DNA of 64,000 nt, from positions 4,015,001 to 4,079,000 of the forward strand of contig NZ_CP048411.1 in NCBI RefSeq assembly GCF_019355055.1, written 5' to 3'. This document shows positions 1 to 11,820 of the stretch, piece by piece (the first letter of the stretch is position 1; the number at the start of each line of letters is the position of its first letter). Origin of the DNA: Pseudomonas sp. MTM4. Its GTDB lineage: Bacteria; Pseudomonadota; Gammaproteobacteria; Pseudomonadales; Pseudomonadaceae. The translations under genes and the position numbers were made by a program. Under the pieces are notes generated by a model. It saw only the letters and a program-made list of their open reading frames with translations, had not been told where the DNA came from and did no database searches.

Positions 1-2148
<2,148 letters not shown>

Positions 2149-2302
2149 ATAACACCCAAACAATTTGATGTTTGCGTGTCAGACGGTTGAAGTCGACAAA
2201 CAAACCGAAAAGACGCATCGCTCGCAAAGCGAACCAAAACACAGCAACACCATCACATGCCCGATTCGCTGCAGCGGCTAAATCCCGAGGCAGCAACCGA
2301 AT

Positions 2303-2422
2303 TGCTTGACGACCATAGAGCGTTGGAACCACCTGATCCCATCCCGAACTCAGCAGTGAAACGACGCATCGCCGATGGTAGTGTGGGGTCTCCCCATGTG
2401 AGAGTAGGTCATCGTCAAGCTT
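2303..2422 (+). rRNA. 5S ribosomal RNA
   Basis: A 120-base segment begins TGCTTGACGACCATAGAGCG and closes with the complementary CATCGTCAAGC, forming the terminal helix I of 5S rRNA. The conserved loop core (CCTGATCCCATCCCGAACTC) lies in the middle. The spacer to 23S is about 155 bases and holds no tRNA. The organisation is that of a gamma-proteobacterial rrn operon. Confidence 0.97.
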
Positions 2423-2429
2423 CTACACC

Positions 2430-2466
2430 AAACCCCCGGCCCTCGTAAGAAGGTCGGGGGTTTGTC
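2430..2466 (+). terminator. Rho-independent terminator of the rRNA operon
   Basis: An inverted repeat (AAACCCCCGGCC ... GGTCGGGGGTTT) directly follows 5S rRNA and runs into TTTGTCTTT. It ends the rrn transcript. Confidence 0.9.
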
Positions 2467-2544
2467 TTTGCGCCAGAGAAATTATTAAGCTGTAGAGACG
2501 GCTCTACGATGTGTACTTGGCTATGAGGGCTTATGAACAGCTTG

Positions 2545-2975
2545 CTAAGGCTACACAGGCAGCCTATCGGCGTCAGCTTTGGTGAGACGGTGGTGCCGGC
2601 CTAGGAGCTGGCCGACACGATGAAACAGATCCGCGAGCTGCATGCTGGGCAAGAAGACGATGGAAGCAGAACTCCTCAAGACGCAGTAGAGATTGCCCGT
2701 TCGCGAAAATGGATTGCGCGCTCGTCCTTGTTGCCGGGGGCGACTAGTGAAGCTGGTCAGCAAAAGTCTCGATGTGTCGCGCTCGCAACTGACGGCTCGA
2801 ATCAGACAAATCCCGAAAGCATAGAATTCGATGGCAGCGTGTGCTCAACGATGCAGCGCTGGTGGAGCGGATAAAGGCTTCGATCTACGATTTACCCAGC
2901 TATGGCGTTACTTGCGGACGGCCGACAGGCCTGGGTGGCACCCTGGATCACGGCGTTGTGTCGGTGCGTCTCCTC
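2545..2975 (+). pseudogene. Fossil of an IS2-like (IS3 family) transposase, orfA end and orfB start
   Basis: Reading across frames gives pieces that line up with the IS2 InsC/InsD pair as I remember it. First come GSLSA and VSFGETVVPA, then a stop where IS2 has Ser, then ELADTMKQIREL. After a frame change comes MLGKKTMEAELLKT, then DAVEIARSRKWIAR and LLPG. The second protein starts with VKLVSKSLDVSRSQLTARI and continues as VLNDAALVERIKASIYDLPS. The alignment fades after AWVAP near 2970. At least three frame changes and two stops make it dead. The DDE catalytic part is missing and no terminal repeats were found. It sits just after an rRNA operon. Confidence 0.75.
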
Positions 2976-3049
2976 ACGTAACGGTAACAACAGCACGCGA
3001 GCATGACGCAAGGTCAGCTGGGCAGTGCTCTGCATCTAAGGTTGCGTGC

Positions 3050-3645
3050 ATGAGCGCGTAACGGTAGGTCGTCGTCCACCAACTGGCCGAGTCGCTGCCG
3101 CTCGCCGAGCAGCTTCATCAGCACTTACTCGACGCGGCACACGCCCTGCTCGGAAGCGCCATCTGACGCGGCCAGTTGGATCATCGGCTCGACGTATTCA
3201 TCCAGGTCGCCGGCATCTCGGCATAGTGTGACGCAGCGGAATCTGCCGATCGCTGTGGCCACGCTGATCAGCGCTGCTCATCGTTGGCGAGCTTTTCAGC
3301 ACGTCGTGCACGCGCATTCGAGCAGGCGCATTCGAGCAGGCGCAGCTGGCAGACGGGGCCTGGCCATCGCGGCTTCGACGGCGTCCTGAGGATGCCCTGC
3401 CAGGCGTTCGAGGTGGCGCAAGTAGGCTTCGATATCCAAGCACAGGCCGAGCCGATGCTCGTGGCGCAGTTAAGACAGGAAGCCGTGGATCTACGCGTTC
3501 AGCTCGAAGCGATTCGGGCTTTTCGCCATCGGGGCCAGGATGTCTAGGCGGATCCAACTGTACTGCCCGGCCCCGGTGCAAATCAGCCCAAACCGATTGT
3601 GGATTCGCGCAATGAGCCGGGCCTTCCCGCGTTGTGGGTTTCCGG
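3050..3645 (-). pseudogene. Decayed minus-strand gene of unknown family
   Basis: No intact gene spans this stretch, yet the minus strand reads like coding sequence in pieces. From the 5' side there is RLIARIHNRFGLICTGAGQ, then WIRLDILAPMAKSPNRFELN. A TAG stop follows, then IHGFLS, a TAA stop, and LRHEHRLGLCLDIEAYLRHL. After frame changes come SVATAIGRFRCVTLCRDAG and DEYVEPMIQLAASDGASEQG. A further TAA stop precedes VLMKLLGERQRLGQLVDDD. The helical, charged composition is protein-like. I do not recognise the family. The plus-strand frames here look like mirror images of it. Confidence 0.45.
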
Positions 3646-3704
3646 CCACAATTCACACCTGAGGCGCCGCCTGAGTCCGCACGGCTGGCCAAGAGGAGTT
3701 CGAC

Positions 3705-5252
3705 ATGAGCAGCAACGACCGCGTCATCATCTTCGACACCACCCTGCGAGACGGCGAACAGAGCCCCGGCGCTTCCATGACAGGCGAAGAAAAACTGCGC
3801 ATTGCCAAGGCCCTCGAACGGCTGAAGGTCGACGTGATCGAAGCCGGCTTCGCCATTGCCAGTCCGGGCGATTTCGCCGCGGTCAAAGCGGTGGCCGATA
3901 ACATCAGGGACAGCACCGTGTGCAGCCTGGCTCGCGCCGTCGATGCCGATATCGAGCGCGCCGCCGAAGCGCTGGCCGGCGCCAACTCAGGGCGTATCCA
4001 CACCTTTATCGCCACCAGTCCGATCCACATGCAATACAAGCTGCGCATGCAGCCGGACCAGGTCGTCGAGCAGGCCGTACGCGCCGTGACCAAGGCTCGC
4101 AACCTCTGCGCCGACGTGGAGTTTTCCTGTGAGGACGCCGGGCGTTCGGAAATCGATTTTCTCTGCAGCATCATCGAAGCGGCGATCAATGCCGGCGCGC
4201 GCACCATCAATATTCCGGACACCGTCGGCTATGCCATTCCGCATCAATATGCCGACACCATCCGCCAGTTGCTCGAACGCATTCCCAATGCCGACAAGGC
4301 GGTGTTCTCCGTGCATTGCCACAATGATCTCGGCCTGGCCGTCGCCAACTCGCTGGCGGCCGTCGTAGCGGGCGCGCGCCAAGTCGAATGCACCATCAAT
4401 GGCCTCGGCGAACGCGCCGGCAACGCCGCGCTGGAAGAGATCGTCATGGCGATCAAGACCCGCCAGGACCTGCTCAACGTGCACACCCGCATCGAGACCG
4501 AACATATCCTCAGCGCCTCGCGCCTGGTCTCCGGCATCACCGGCTTTCCGGTGCAGCCAAACAAAGCCATCGTCGGCGCCAATGCATTCGCCCACGAGTC
4601 TGGCATCCACCAGGACGGCGTGCTCAAGCACCGCGAAACCTACGAGATCATGTCCGCGCAGTCGGTCGGCTGGAACGCCAACAAGATGGTCATGGGCAAG
4701 CACTCCGGCCGCGCCGCGTTTCGCTCGCGGCTCGATGAGCTCGGTATCGTGCTGCCCGGCGAGGGTGAGCTGAACGCTGCCTTTGCGCGCTTCAAGGAAT
4801 TAGCCGACAAGAAGCACGAGATTTTCGACGAAGACTTGCAGGCGTTGGTCTCCGACACCCTCACCGAAGATGTGCAGGAGCACTTCAAACTGGTGACGCT
4901 GGAGGTATCGAGCAAGACGGGTGAAGTGCCGGATGCCAGGCTCGTCCTGAGCGTGGACGGCAGTGAGCGGCCTGCATCGGCGCAGGGCTCCGGTCCGGTC
5001 GATGCGACCTTCAAGGCCATCGAATCGGTGGCCAATTCCGGCGCCACGTTGCAGCTGTATTCGGTTAACGCCATCACCAAGGGCACCGATTCGCAGGGCG
5101 AGGTCACGGTGCGGCTGGAGAAGGGGGGGCGCATCGTCAATGGCAACGGGGCCGATACCGATATTGTCGTGGCCTCCGCCAAGGCCTACCTGAATGCGCT
5201 GAACCTGATGCAGGTGGGTGCCAAGGCCCATCCGCAGGTGACCGGGGTTTGA
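3705..5252 (+). CDS. leuA: 2-isopropylmalate synthase
   Basis: The product condenses acetyl-CoA with 2-oxoisovalerate, the first committed step of leucine synthesis in the cytosol. The 515 residues begin with the DTTLRDGEQ signature of HMGL-like TIM barrels (residues 11-19). The metal-binding HCHNDLG motif follows near 204 and the NGLGERAGN loop near 230. The C-terminal third, from about 390, is the LeuA regulatory domain that binds leucine. The length matches the short E. coli type of LeuA rather than the roughly 550-residue type I remember from P. aeruginosa. AGGAG at 3693 fixes the ATG start. It is the first intact gene after the rrn-flanking debris and overlaps the next gene by a few bases. 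Confidence 0.96.
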   Translation: MSSNDRVIIFDTTLRDGEQSPGASMTGEEKLRIAKALERLKVDVIEAGFAIASPGDFAAVKAVADNIRDSTVCSLARAVDADIERAAEALAGANSGRIHTFIATSPIHMQYKLRMQPDQVVEQAVRAVTKARNLCADVEFSCEDAGRSEIDFLCSIIEAAINAGARTINIPDTVGYAIPHQYADTIRQLLERIPNADKAVFSVHCHNDLGLAVANSLAAVVAGARQVECTINGLGERAGNAALEEIVMAIKTRQDLLNVHTRIETEHILSASRLVSGITGFPVQPNKAIVGANAFAHESGIHQDGVLKHRETYEIMSAQSVGWNANKMVMGKHSGRAAFRSRLDELGIVLPGEGELNAAFARFKELADKKHEIFDEDLQALVSDTLTEDVQEHFKLVTLEVSSKTGEVPDARLVLSVDGSERPASAQGSGPVDATFKAIESVANSGATLQLYSVNAITKGTDSQGEVTVRLEKGGRIVNGNGADTDIVVASAKAYLNALNLMQVGAKAHPQVTGV

Positions 5253-6076
5253 TTACCGAAAGCCGACGTCGGGCCTTCCTCGACGCCATGCAGGTCAGCA
5301 CTTGGCTGCCACGGACCGAGCTGCCCTTCGCCGCGCCTTCTCGCCCAGAGCTGCTGCAATTCGTCGAGCCTGAACCCGAACCCGCGCCAGTCATCGAGCT
5401 CGAACAGCCAGTCGCGCAGCCGGCCCCGTTGTCGCCCAAACCGGTAACCGCTACACCGGCTGCCGCGGCGAGCCCGGCGGCAGATGCGGTTCGCTCGGTT
5501 ATGCCGCGCATCGCCATGCCCGAGCCAAAAAAAACGGCCCTGAAATCCGACGAGGCGCAGGCGTCCGCCGTCGAGCAAAAAGCCGCAGTGCCGCCGCCGC
5601 GTTTCGCCTTGCAGTTGCTGCGTGCGGGCAACGTGCTGCTGTTGGTGGAGCTGCCGACGGGCGAGTCCTTCCAGAGCCGTGACCCAGCTTACATCCTGCT
5701 CAAGGACTTGCTGCGCGCCGCCAGGCTACCGGACAAGCCGCAGCAGGTCGGTGACGGCGAGCCGATTCGCTGGCCGCTGTTGCATCGCGGCAGCCTCGAT
5801 CAGGGCATCGAGGCCGCACGCGATTACGTGCAGGGTGTGGTCGCCGCTGAACTGGAGGAAATGGGTTGTGCCTGCCTCTGGCTGATCGGCGCACCAGCCC
5901 TTCGTTTCGGCGGCGAAGTCGAGGCGGATGGCTGCTATCGCGAGCTCACCGTCGAAGGTTTGGGGCTTGTGCTGACCATGCCTGGTCTCGAACAGCTGAT
6001 GGAGCAGCCTGAAAGCAAGGCGCAGCTGTGGAAGGCCATGCGTCGTAGCATGCCGCGCTGGGTAACCGGTTTATGA
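5249..6076 (+). CDS. Conserved protein of unknown function encoded between leuA and rimI
   Basis: This 275-residue protein starts at a TTG that overlaps the leuA stop codon (TTGA), so the two are translationally coupled. An ATG at 5288 is an alternative start. The N-terminus ([10 protein letters not shown]) leads into a Pro/Ala-rich low-complexity linker at about residues 35-110. A folded C-terminal domain follows, with CACLWLIG near 210. There is no signal peptide or membrane segment. Pseudomonads usually carry a similar gene directly before rimI, as I remember it, but its role is unknown. Only 23 bases separate it from rimI, so they are probably co-transcribed. Confidence 0.75.
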   Translation: MITESRRRAFLDAMQVSTWLPRTELPFAAPSRPELLQFVEPEPEPAPVIELEQPVAQPAPLSPKPVTATPAAAASPAADAVRSVMPRIAMPEPKKTALKSDEAQASAVEQKAAVPPPRFALQLLRAGNVLLLVELPTGESFQSRDPAYILLKDLLRAARLPDKPQQVGDGEPIRWPLLHRGSLDQGIEAARDYVQGVVAAELEEMGCACLWLIGAPALRFGGEVEADGCYRELTVEGLGLVLTMPGLEQLMEQPESKAQLWKAMRRSMPRWVTGL

Positions 6077-6099
6077 GTGGCTCCCTTGAGTAGTGTTGA

Positions 6100-6552
6100 A
6101 TGAGTGATGCAGTCAGCTTCCGCCCGATGACCGCGGCGGATATCGAAACCGTCCTGAAAATCGAATACGCCGCGTTCAGCCATCCCTGGACCCGAGGCAT
6201 CTTCACCGATGCGCTAACGGCTTATGAGTGCTGGGTCATGTTCGAAGGCGAGCAGCAGGTCGGGCATGGCGTGATCAACGTCATCCTCGACGAGGCGCAC
6301 CTGCTGAACATCACCGTCAAACCGCAGAGCCAAGGCCATGGCCTCGGTTTGCGGCTGCTCGAACACCTGATGCAGCGGGCCCACGAGCGTGGCGGTCGAG
6401 AATGCTTTCTGGAAGTGCGCGCCAGCAATGCACCGGCTTACCGGCTGTACGAGCGCTACGGTTTCAACGAAGTGGGGCGCCGCCGGGGCTATTACCCATC
6501 GGCTGATGGACGAGAAGATGCCTTGGTGATGGCCTGCACCCTGATCGACTGA
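6100..6552 (+). CDS. rimI: Ribosomal protein bS18-alanine N-acetyltransferase
   Basis: The product transfers an acetyl group from acetyl-CoA to the N-terminal alanine of ribosomal protein S18. At 150 residues it is a single GNAT domain. The acetyl-CoA pyrophosphate loop QSQGHGLG lies at 76-83, and the RimI core ECFLEVRASN followed by AYRLYERYGF lies at 101-122. Glu104 and Tyr114/117 fall where the family has its catalytic acid and base. The gene follows the leuA-linked unknown gene and ends at a strong hairpin terminator. Confidence 0.93.
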   Translation: MSDAVSFRPMTAADIETVLKIEYAAFSHPWTRGIFTDALTAYECWVMFEGEQQVGHGVINVILDEAHLLNITVKPQSQGHGLGLRLLEHLMQRAHERGGRECFLEVRASNAPAYRLYERYGFNEVGRRRGYYPSADGREDALVMACTLID

Positions 6553-6569
6553 TCAGCGAAAGGGCATTG

Positions 6570-6602
6570 AAAAGGCCGGGCTCGAATGAGTCCGGCCTTT
6601 CG
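6570..6602 (+). terminator. Rho-independent terminator after rimI
   Basis: The hairpin AAAGGCCGG(G)CTC ... GAGTCCGGCCTTT followed by CGTTT begins 18 bases after the rimI stop. It also lies downstream of the converging minus-strand gene, so it may work both ways. Confidence 0.8.
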
Positions 6603-6657
6603 TTTGGTGCTCGACGAAACCTTTCGGCCTGAGCCCGATGAGCGTCACCTGACGAGA

Positions 6658-7200
6658 TTACCGCCCTGGCGCTTTGTCCCGCCCCGAATCCAGTGGGGCG
6701 TCGCCGCCCAGTTCGTTGTCATCCATCAGGTCATCGTTTTCGTGCAGTACGGCATCGCCACCACCTAGGCCAGTATCCGGATCGCCATCGGCAGGACCAT
6801 CCCACGCCTTGCCATCCAACGGGTCATAGCGGGCCTCTTCGGCCTCGTCCAGATCCACGCCGGCGCCGATGCGGTGCTCGGAAACTTCACTCAGATCCTG
6901 ATCGGCTGGGCCTCCATGGCCGCGTTCGTGGGTCGAACGTGCGCCGTCTTCCTTGATCAGCGTTTCCGGTGCCAGGTCATCCATGGTGGCGCCGTCATCC
7001 AGCACTTCGCCGGAGGACATGCCGGCTTCGGCGACACGCTCCGGCGGGAACTCATCCTCTATCTCTTGCGCAGGGGCCTCGTCACCGATACGGCCCTTGC
7101 GTTCGTCCTGACGCTGATCGAAATCGAGCTGCTCGATCGAGCCCATGCGGTCTTCGGTATCGTCGATTTCAGTGGGGGTGTAGGGCTTGCGATCGTTCAT
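6658..7200 (-). CDS. Acidic, probably disordered protein (annotated in pseudomonads as HPr-related)
   Basis: The 180-residue protein starts MNDRKPYTPTEIDDTEDRMG and is very rich in Asp, Glu and Gly. There is no hydrophobic core, signal peptide or membrane segment, so it is likely intrinsically disordered. The ATG at 7200 is preceded by an excellent AGGAGG at the right spacing; the reading frame continues upstream to 7833 but that part is antisense to otsB. Pseudomonas genomes carry similar proteins under the name phosphotransferase system, HPr-related protein, as I recall. I see no HPr active-site histidine motif, so that name should not be trusted. It is divergent from otsB, which may hint at osmotic or stress co-regulation. 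Confidence 0.75.
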   Translation of the reverse strand: MNDRKPYTPTEIDDTEDRMGSIEQLDFDQRQDERKGRIGDEAPAQEIEDEFPPERVAEAGMSSGEVLDDGATMDDLAPETLIKEDGARSTHERGHGGPADQDLSEVSEHRIGAGVDLDEAEEARYDPLDGKAWDGPADGDPDTGLGGGDAVLHENDDLMDDNELGGDAPLDSGRDKAPGR

Positions 7201-7384
7201 GACAACCTCCTGCGAAAGTGCGGTCTTGCAGATTGTGACCCGGTGTCGCGGTGAAGATTCAGGCTGACCGCTGGCTGGTTCAGGCTTTATGAACCAAGCT
7301 GCAAGAGCCCTTCGTTCAACGCTTAGGGCCTTGTGGCGTTGCAAAACGAGCGAACCACTGGCGAGGATCGAGAGTCTCAGAAAC

Positions 7385-8161
7385 ATGAACGAATCCGATG
7401 ATCTATCCGGGCTGGACGTCCGCCACTGCGCTTTTTTCTTCGATGTCGATGGCACGCTGGCTGAGATACAGCCTCGTCCCGAACTCGTTTTCATCCCGCC
7501 TCGCTCGCTGGTGGCGCTCGAACATCTGCATGTCAGCGAGATCCCCATAGCGGTTATTTCGGGACGCCCGCTCAGCCAGCTCGACGATCTTCTCTCGCCA
7601 TTGCGCCTGCCGGCTGCCGGTGTGCACGGTGCCGAAAGACGTACTGCCGAAGGCCAGTTACGGAATCTGGCGCTGGATAACGTTCTGTTCGACCGCATCC
7701 ACCAAGAGCTGGAAAAAGCGTGCGCTGAGCTTCCCGGTCTATCTCTGGAAAACAAGGATGTCGCCTTCGCGTTGCATTTCCGGTTGGCTCCAGAACTGGA
7801 AGATACCGCTCGTGCTCTGGCTGAAGACTTCATCGGGCGCTACGGCGACGTGCTGGCCCTGCAGCCAGGCAAATGCGTGTTCGAACTCAAGCCGCGTGGC
7901 GCCAGCAAGGGCGAGGTGATTCGCACCTTCATGCAGGAAGCGCCTTTCAAGGAGCGAACGCCTGTTTTCATCGGTGACGATTTGACCGACGAGGCGGGCT
8001 TCAAGGTTGTCAATGAGTTGGGCGGGTTAAGCATCAAGGTCGGCACCGGCGCGACCGAAGCCACGCAGCGTCTGGATTCGGTAGAAGCCGTCGGCGCCTG
8101 GCTCGAAAGCCTACTTAGCGCACTATCCGAACAGCCCGTAAATCCAATAAAACCAGACTGA
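7385..8161 (+). CDS. otsB: Trehalose-6-phosphate phosphatase
   Basis: The product removes phosphate from trehalose 6-phosphate to give trehalose, a compatible solute. With the ATG at 7385 it has 258 residues, close to E. coli OtsB. The HAD nucleophile motif DVDGT is at residues 20-24 and the metal-binding GDDLTDE starts at 197. The frame is open up to 7289, but the extra residues are basic and unlike the family, so the inner start is preferred. It lies 14 bases before otsA, the same otsBA order as in E. coli. Confidence 0.94.
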   Translation: MNESDDLSGLDVRHCAFFFDVDGTLAEIQPRPELVFIPPRSLVALEHLHVSEIPIAVISGRPLSQLDDLLSPLRLPAAGVHGAERRTAEGQLRNLALDNVLFDRIHQELEKACAELPGLSLENKDVAFALHFRLAPELEDTARALAEDFIGRYGDVLALQPGKCVFELKPRGASKGEVIRTFMQEAPFKERTPVFIGDDLTDEAGFKVVNELGGLSIKVGTGATEATQRLDSVEAVGAWLESLLSALSEQPVNPIKPD

Positions 8162-8175
8162 AGCGAGAACCATCC

Positions 8176-9585
8176 ATGAGCCGACTAGTAGTGGTTTCCA
8201 ACCGCGTAGCGCCGATCAAGGCGGGGAAGGTCGCTGCTGGCGGACTTGCAGTGGGCGTCTATGACGCGTTGCGCCAGGCCGGAGGCATCTGGTTTGGCTG
8301 GAGCGGTGAGGTAAGCAGCTCCCCGCAAACCAATAGCGAGACCATCGGTAACATCACCTACGTGACCCTGGGGTTGACCAAGCAAGACTACGATCAGTAT
8401 TACCGCGGTTTTTCCAACGCCACGCTCTGGCCGATCTTCCACTACCGCATCGATCTAGCCCGCTACAACCGTCAGGAATACGATGGCTACAGACGGGTCA
8501 ATGCCATGCTGGCGGAGAAGCTCAAGCCGCTGCTCAAACCCGACGACATCATCTGGATCCACGATTACCACCTGATCCCCTTCGCCGAATGCTGCCGCCA
8601 GTTGGGCATTCGTAACCGCATCGGCTTTTTTCTTCACATCCCGTTTCCGCCGCCGGAAATTCTCACCGTCATCCCGCCGCACAACGAGCTGCTCAAAACG
8701 CTCTGTTTCTACGACCTCATCGGGTTTCAAACTGAAACCGATCGTCTCGCCTTTCAGGACTACATGACCCGTGAAGTGCGCGGCATTCTGGAATCCGACG
8801 GCAGCCTGACCGCCTATGGGCAGAACTTCCGCGCCGGGGTCTATCCGATCGGTGTGGTCCCGGATGAAATCCACGACTTGGCCGAATCCTACAAAGGCCG
8901 TCGCAAGCCCATGCGGCGCACCACGGACATTGCCCGTAAGAAGATCATCAGCGTCGATCGCCTGGACTATTCCAAGGGGCTGTTGGAGCGTTTCAAGGCC
9001 TATGAGGCTTTTCTCGAGCGCTACCCGGAGCACCGTCGCTCGGTCGAATTCATTCAGATCGCGCCCACCTCCCGTTCTGATGTGAAGACCTACCAGCACA
9101 TCCGCCAGCAACTGGAAAGCGCGGCGGGGCACATCAACGGTTGGCTATCGGATCTGGACTGGACGCCGCTGCATTACCTAAACAAGAGCCATGATCGGCG
9201 TGTGTTGATGGGCCTGTTCCGCAATGCCGACATCGGTTTCGTCACGCCGTTGCGCGACGGCATGAACCTCGTCGCCAAGGAGTACGTGGCCTCGCAGGAC
9301 CCGGAAGACCCCGGCGTGCTCGTGCTGTCGCGCTTCGCCGGCGCCGCCCGCGAACTGACCTCGGCGCTGATCGTCAATCCCTATGACTGCATAGGCATGG
9401 CCGAAGCGCTGGACCGAGCCCTGCGCATGCCGCTTGCCGAGCGCAAGGACCGCTACGAGCACATGATGCGCGCCATCCGCGCTGCGGACCTCGATGCCTG
9501 GCGCGACAACTTCCTGCGTGATCTACGCGCCTTTTCATCCCGACCGCGTGCCGAAGTGCCTTCGAATCCGCTCTTCACTGTTTAG
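8176..9585 (+). CDS. otsA: Trehalose-6-phosphate synthase
   Basis: The product joins glucose from UDP-glucose to glucose 6-phosphate, making the substrate of OtsB. The 469-residue GT20 glycosyltransferase shows VVVSNRV at 5-11 (Arg10 corresponds to the phosphate-binding Arg of E. coli OtsA). GGLAVG in the N-terminal loop, WIHDYHL, and the [10 protein letters not shown] segment with the sugar-nucleotide Arg and Lys are also present. It is the distal gene of the otsBA pair. OtsBA commonly gives salt and desiccation tolerance, and its presence suits a halotolerant pseudomonad. Confidence 0.96.
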   Translation: MSRLVVVSNRVAPIKAGKVAAGGLAVGVYDALRQAGGIWFGWSGEVSSSPQTNSETIGNITYVTLGLTKQDYDQYYRGFSNATLWPIFHYRIDLARYNRQEYDGYRRVNAMLAEKLKPLLKPDDIIWIHDYHLIPFAECCRQLGIRNRIGFFLHIPFPPPEILTVIPPHNELLKTLCFYDLIGFQTETDRLAFQDYMTREVRGILESDGSLTAYGQNFRAGVYPIGVVPDEIHDLAESYKGRRKPMRRTTDIARKKIISVDRLDYSKGLLERFKAYEAFLERYPEHRRSVEFIQIAPTSRSDVKTYQHIRQQLESAAGHINGWLSDLDWTPLHYLNKSHDRRVLMGLFRNADIGFVTPLRDGMNLVAKEYVASQDPEDPGVLVLSRFAGAARELTSALIVNPYDCIGMAEALDRALRMPLAERKDRYEHMMRAIRAADLDAWRDNFLRDLRAFSSRPRAEVPSNPLFTV

Positions 9586-9665
9586 CCTGTGACGTCCCGG
9601 CCGGCGTGCTTGTCAAAACGTGGTCCGGTTCGTAACGTGCGTATCGGATTACAAAGGGGCTATCG

Positions 9666-10313
9666 ATGAGCAAAGATCTTCAACAACTAATCGAAAACAA
9701 CGCGCGTTGGGCTGAAGCCATCAACGAGGAAGACCCGACGTTTTTCGCCAAACTGGCCAAGCAGCAGGTGCCGGAGTACCTCTGGATCGGCTGTTCGGAC
9801 GCACGCGTGCCGGCCAATGAGATCGTCGGCATGCTGCCGGGCGATCTGTTCGTCCACCGCAACGTCGCCAACGTCGTGCTGCATACCGACCTCAATTGCC
9901 TGTCAGTCATTCAGTACGCCGTCGACGTGCTCAAGGTGAAGCACATTCTGGTCACCGGCCATTACGGCTGCGGTGGCGTTCGCGCCTCCATGCGTGACGA
10001 CCAGCTGGGTCTTATCGACGGCTGGCTGCGCACCATCCGGGACCTGTATTACGAGCACCGCGAGCACATCGCCAGCTTCCCCACCGAGGAAGCCCAGGTG
10101 GACCGCATGTGCGAGCTCAACGTCATCCAGCAGGTCGCCAACGTCAGCCACACCAGCATCGTCCAGAACGCCTGGCACCGTGGCCAGGCACTGTCCGTGC
10201 ATGGCTGCATCTATGGCATCAAAGATGGAATCTGGAAGGACCTCAACGTCACCATCAGCGGCCCGGAACAGGTGCCACTGCAATACCGTCTGCGCCCGCA
10301 CCGGCCAGTCTGA
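9666..10313 (+). CDS. Beta-class carbonic anhydrase
   Basis: The product hydrates CO2 to bicarbonate in the cytosol. Zinc ligands and catalytic residues are visible: Cys43, Asp45 and Arg47 in CSDAR, then His99 and Cys102 in GHYGCGG. The length of 215 residues matches the E. coli Can type. AAAGGGGC lies just before the ATG. Its stop overlaps the start of the permease gene as TGATG, so the two are coupled. P. aeruginosa, as I recall, also has a carbonic anhydrase near rimI. Confidence 0.93.
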   Translation: MSKDLQQLIENNARWAEAINEEDPTFFAKLAKQQVPEYLWIGCSDARVPANEIVGMLPGDLFVHRNVANVVLHTDLNCLSVIQYAVDVLKVKHILVTGHYGCGGVRASMRDDQLGLIDGWLRTIRDLYYEHREHIASFPTEEAQVDRMCELNVIQQVANVSHTSIVQNAWHRGQALSVHGCIYGIKDGIWKDLNVTISGPEQVPLQYRLRPHRPV

Positions 10314-11224
10314 TGGCGCACCGCCAAGGATGGGCCTTTGCTGGTCTGCTGCTCGCCGTGCTCTGCTGGAGTGGTAATGCACTGGTCGCGCGCGCCTTCC
10401 ACGACGCGATTCCGCCGTTGACCTTGTCCTTCTGGCGTTGGGTGCTGGCGACCTGTCTCCTGTTACCTTTCGTCGCGCGCTCGATCTGGGCTCACCGTGC
10501 CGTGCTACGCGCGGCAAGCTGGCGTTTGCCTATCATCGCTGCGCTGGGCATCAGCAGCTATAACTCGCTGCTGTACACGGCAGCGCAAAGCACCGAAGCC
10601 ATCAACCTCACCTTGGTGAACACCTGCTTGCCGCTGTTCACCTTCATCGGCGGTGGTCTGCTGCTGAATGAATGGCCGGCTCGACGCGCCTGGTTCGGTA
10701 TGGCCATTGCGGCTGGAGGGCTGGTTTACCTCATTAGCCGCGGCAGCTGGGAGGTATTCAGCGGTCTGTCGTTCCAGGCGGGTGATTTGATCATGCTGGT
10801 GGCGGTGCTGGTCTGGGCGCTTTACACCCTGCTCCTGCGGCGCTGGGCAGGCTTTCTCCGGTTGCCACCGCTGACGCTGCTGGGCGTGCTGATGCTGCTC
10901 GGCGTACCGATGATTATGCCGTTCTACCTGTACGAACTGAGCCAAGTCGGTGGTTTCACGCTAACCCCAACCAACCTCGCCGCCATCGGCTACACCGCCA
11001 TCTTTGCCTCGCTGGCGGCCTATTTGTCATGGAACCACGGCGTCAAAACCGTTGGCGCCGCGAAGGCAGCCATGACGACCTACCTTATGCCTGTATTCAC
11101 CGCGATTCTCGCCTGGCTGGTGCTGGGGGAAGGGGTGCAGCTGTTCCATCTGGTTGGTGGTGGGCTCATCTTCGCCGGTCTGCTGTTGGCGACGCGGCCA
11201 ATGTTACGGAGCGCGGTTCGCTGA
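10313..11224 (+). CDS. EamA-type drug/metabolite transporter family permease
   Basis: This 303-residue inner-membrane protein has about ten hydrophobic segments in two EamA repeats. The first repeat carries LLLAVLCWSGNALVARAF near 8-25, and the second ends in the typical LGEGVQLFHLVGGGLIFAG near 267-285. The ATG at 10313 overlaps the carbonic anhydrase stop. The frame continues upstream to 10109, but that part is an out-of-frame shadow. The substrate is unknown; relatives export amino acids or other metabolites. Confidence 0.85.
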   Translation: MAHRQGWAFAGLLLAVLCWSGNALVARAFHDAIPPLTLSFWRWVLATCLLLPFVARSIWAHRAVLRAASWRLPIIAALGISSYNSLLYTAAQSTEAINLTLVNTCLPLFTFIGGGLLLNEWPARRAWFGMAIAAGGLVYLISRGSWEVFSGLSFQAGDLIMLVAVLVWALYTLLLRRWAGFLRLPPLTLLGVLMLLGVPMIMPFYLYELSQVGGFTLTPTNLAAIGYTAIFASLAAYLSWNHGVKTVGAAKAAMTTYLMPVFTAILAWLVLGEGVQLFHLVGGGLIFAGLLLATRPMLRSAVR

Positions 11225-11482
11225 CGCCCAGCCCAACTGTCTGCAGTTAGCCCCGCCTCGGCGCCATGCTGGTCACTTAGCAAGTTCGCTTCGAGGTCAG
11301 GCCTCCCTCGAAAGCAGCAGGCGCACACCAGCTCCAGTGGGAGGCGCGACCTCGCGGCGAATACAGGCCGCAGGCCTGTCCGAAACGCAGGCCTGCCCAG
11401 GTCGACAGTGTTTAAGTGAACAGCATTCACGCTCTTCGGCGGGGCTTGTCGTCGTCCGGCTATTTTTCTATCGCTGTGTCCT
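11225..11482. other. Intergenic stretch with a possible REP-like element
   Basis: No gene is supported here. The sequence around 11334-11365 (GTGGGAGGCGCGACCTCGCG) resembles the core of Pseudomonas REP elements, with a GC-rich palindrome centred on it. Only one copy was noticed in the window, so this is a weak call. Confidence 0.3.
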
Positions 11483-11785
11483 TCAGCGCTTGCTGTTACC
11501 GCAAACCATATGGCCCTTCATGGCCTCCTGCTTGACGATGAACTCACCCACCAGCGGGCGGCTGTGCAGAAAGTGCTCGGTGGTCTTATGGTGAGCCAAA
11601 GCCGCTTCATCGCGGTAGAGCTCGTAGAGATACACGAGGTCTGGATCCGCCAGATCCTGGACCACATCGAATACGAGGCAATCCGGTTCGTCCCGCACTG
11701 AAGCAGCGGCATTGACGCGCATCGCCTCCATGAACTTATCGAACGAGCCCGGCGCGAGTTGGGTTTTCAGGATGAGACAGTACAT
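11483..11785 (-). CDS. Putative quinol monooxygenase, ABM domain
   Basis: The 100-residue protein is a single antibiotic-biosynthesis-monooxygenase domain. It starts MYCLILKTQLAPGSFDKFME and carries the EPDCLVFDVVQDLADPD and YLYELYRDEAALAHHKTTEH signatures of the YgiN/LsrG group. Such proteins are small dimeric cofactor-free enzymes. The start at 11785 has GGAG upstream; a longer frame reaches back into the divergent promoter and is not needed. It is transcribed away from the VOC gene across about 60 bases that contain a perfect palindrome, so the pair probably share a regulator. Confidence 0.82.
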   Translation of the reverse strand: MYCLILKTQLAPGSFDKFMEAMRVNAAASVRDEPDCLVFDVVQDLADPDLVYLYELYRDEAALAHHKTTEHFLHSRPLVGEFIVKQEAMKGHMVCGNSKR

Positions 11786-11820
11786 GAGCACTCCATTTTG
11801 TTTTAATGTAGGTCGCTCGA

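Noticed and set aside
10109..10312. N-terminal extension of the EamA permease
   Set aside because: The extra region lies out of frame within the carbonic anhydrase gene. The ATG at 10313 gives a normal permease N-terminus.
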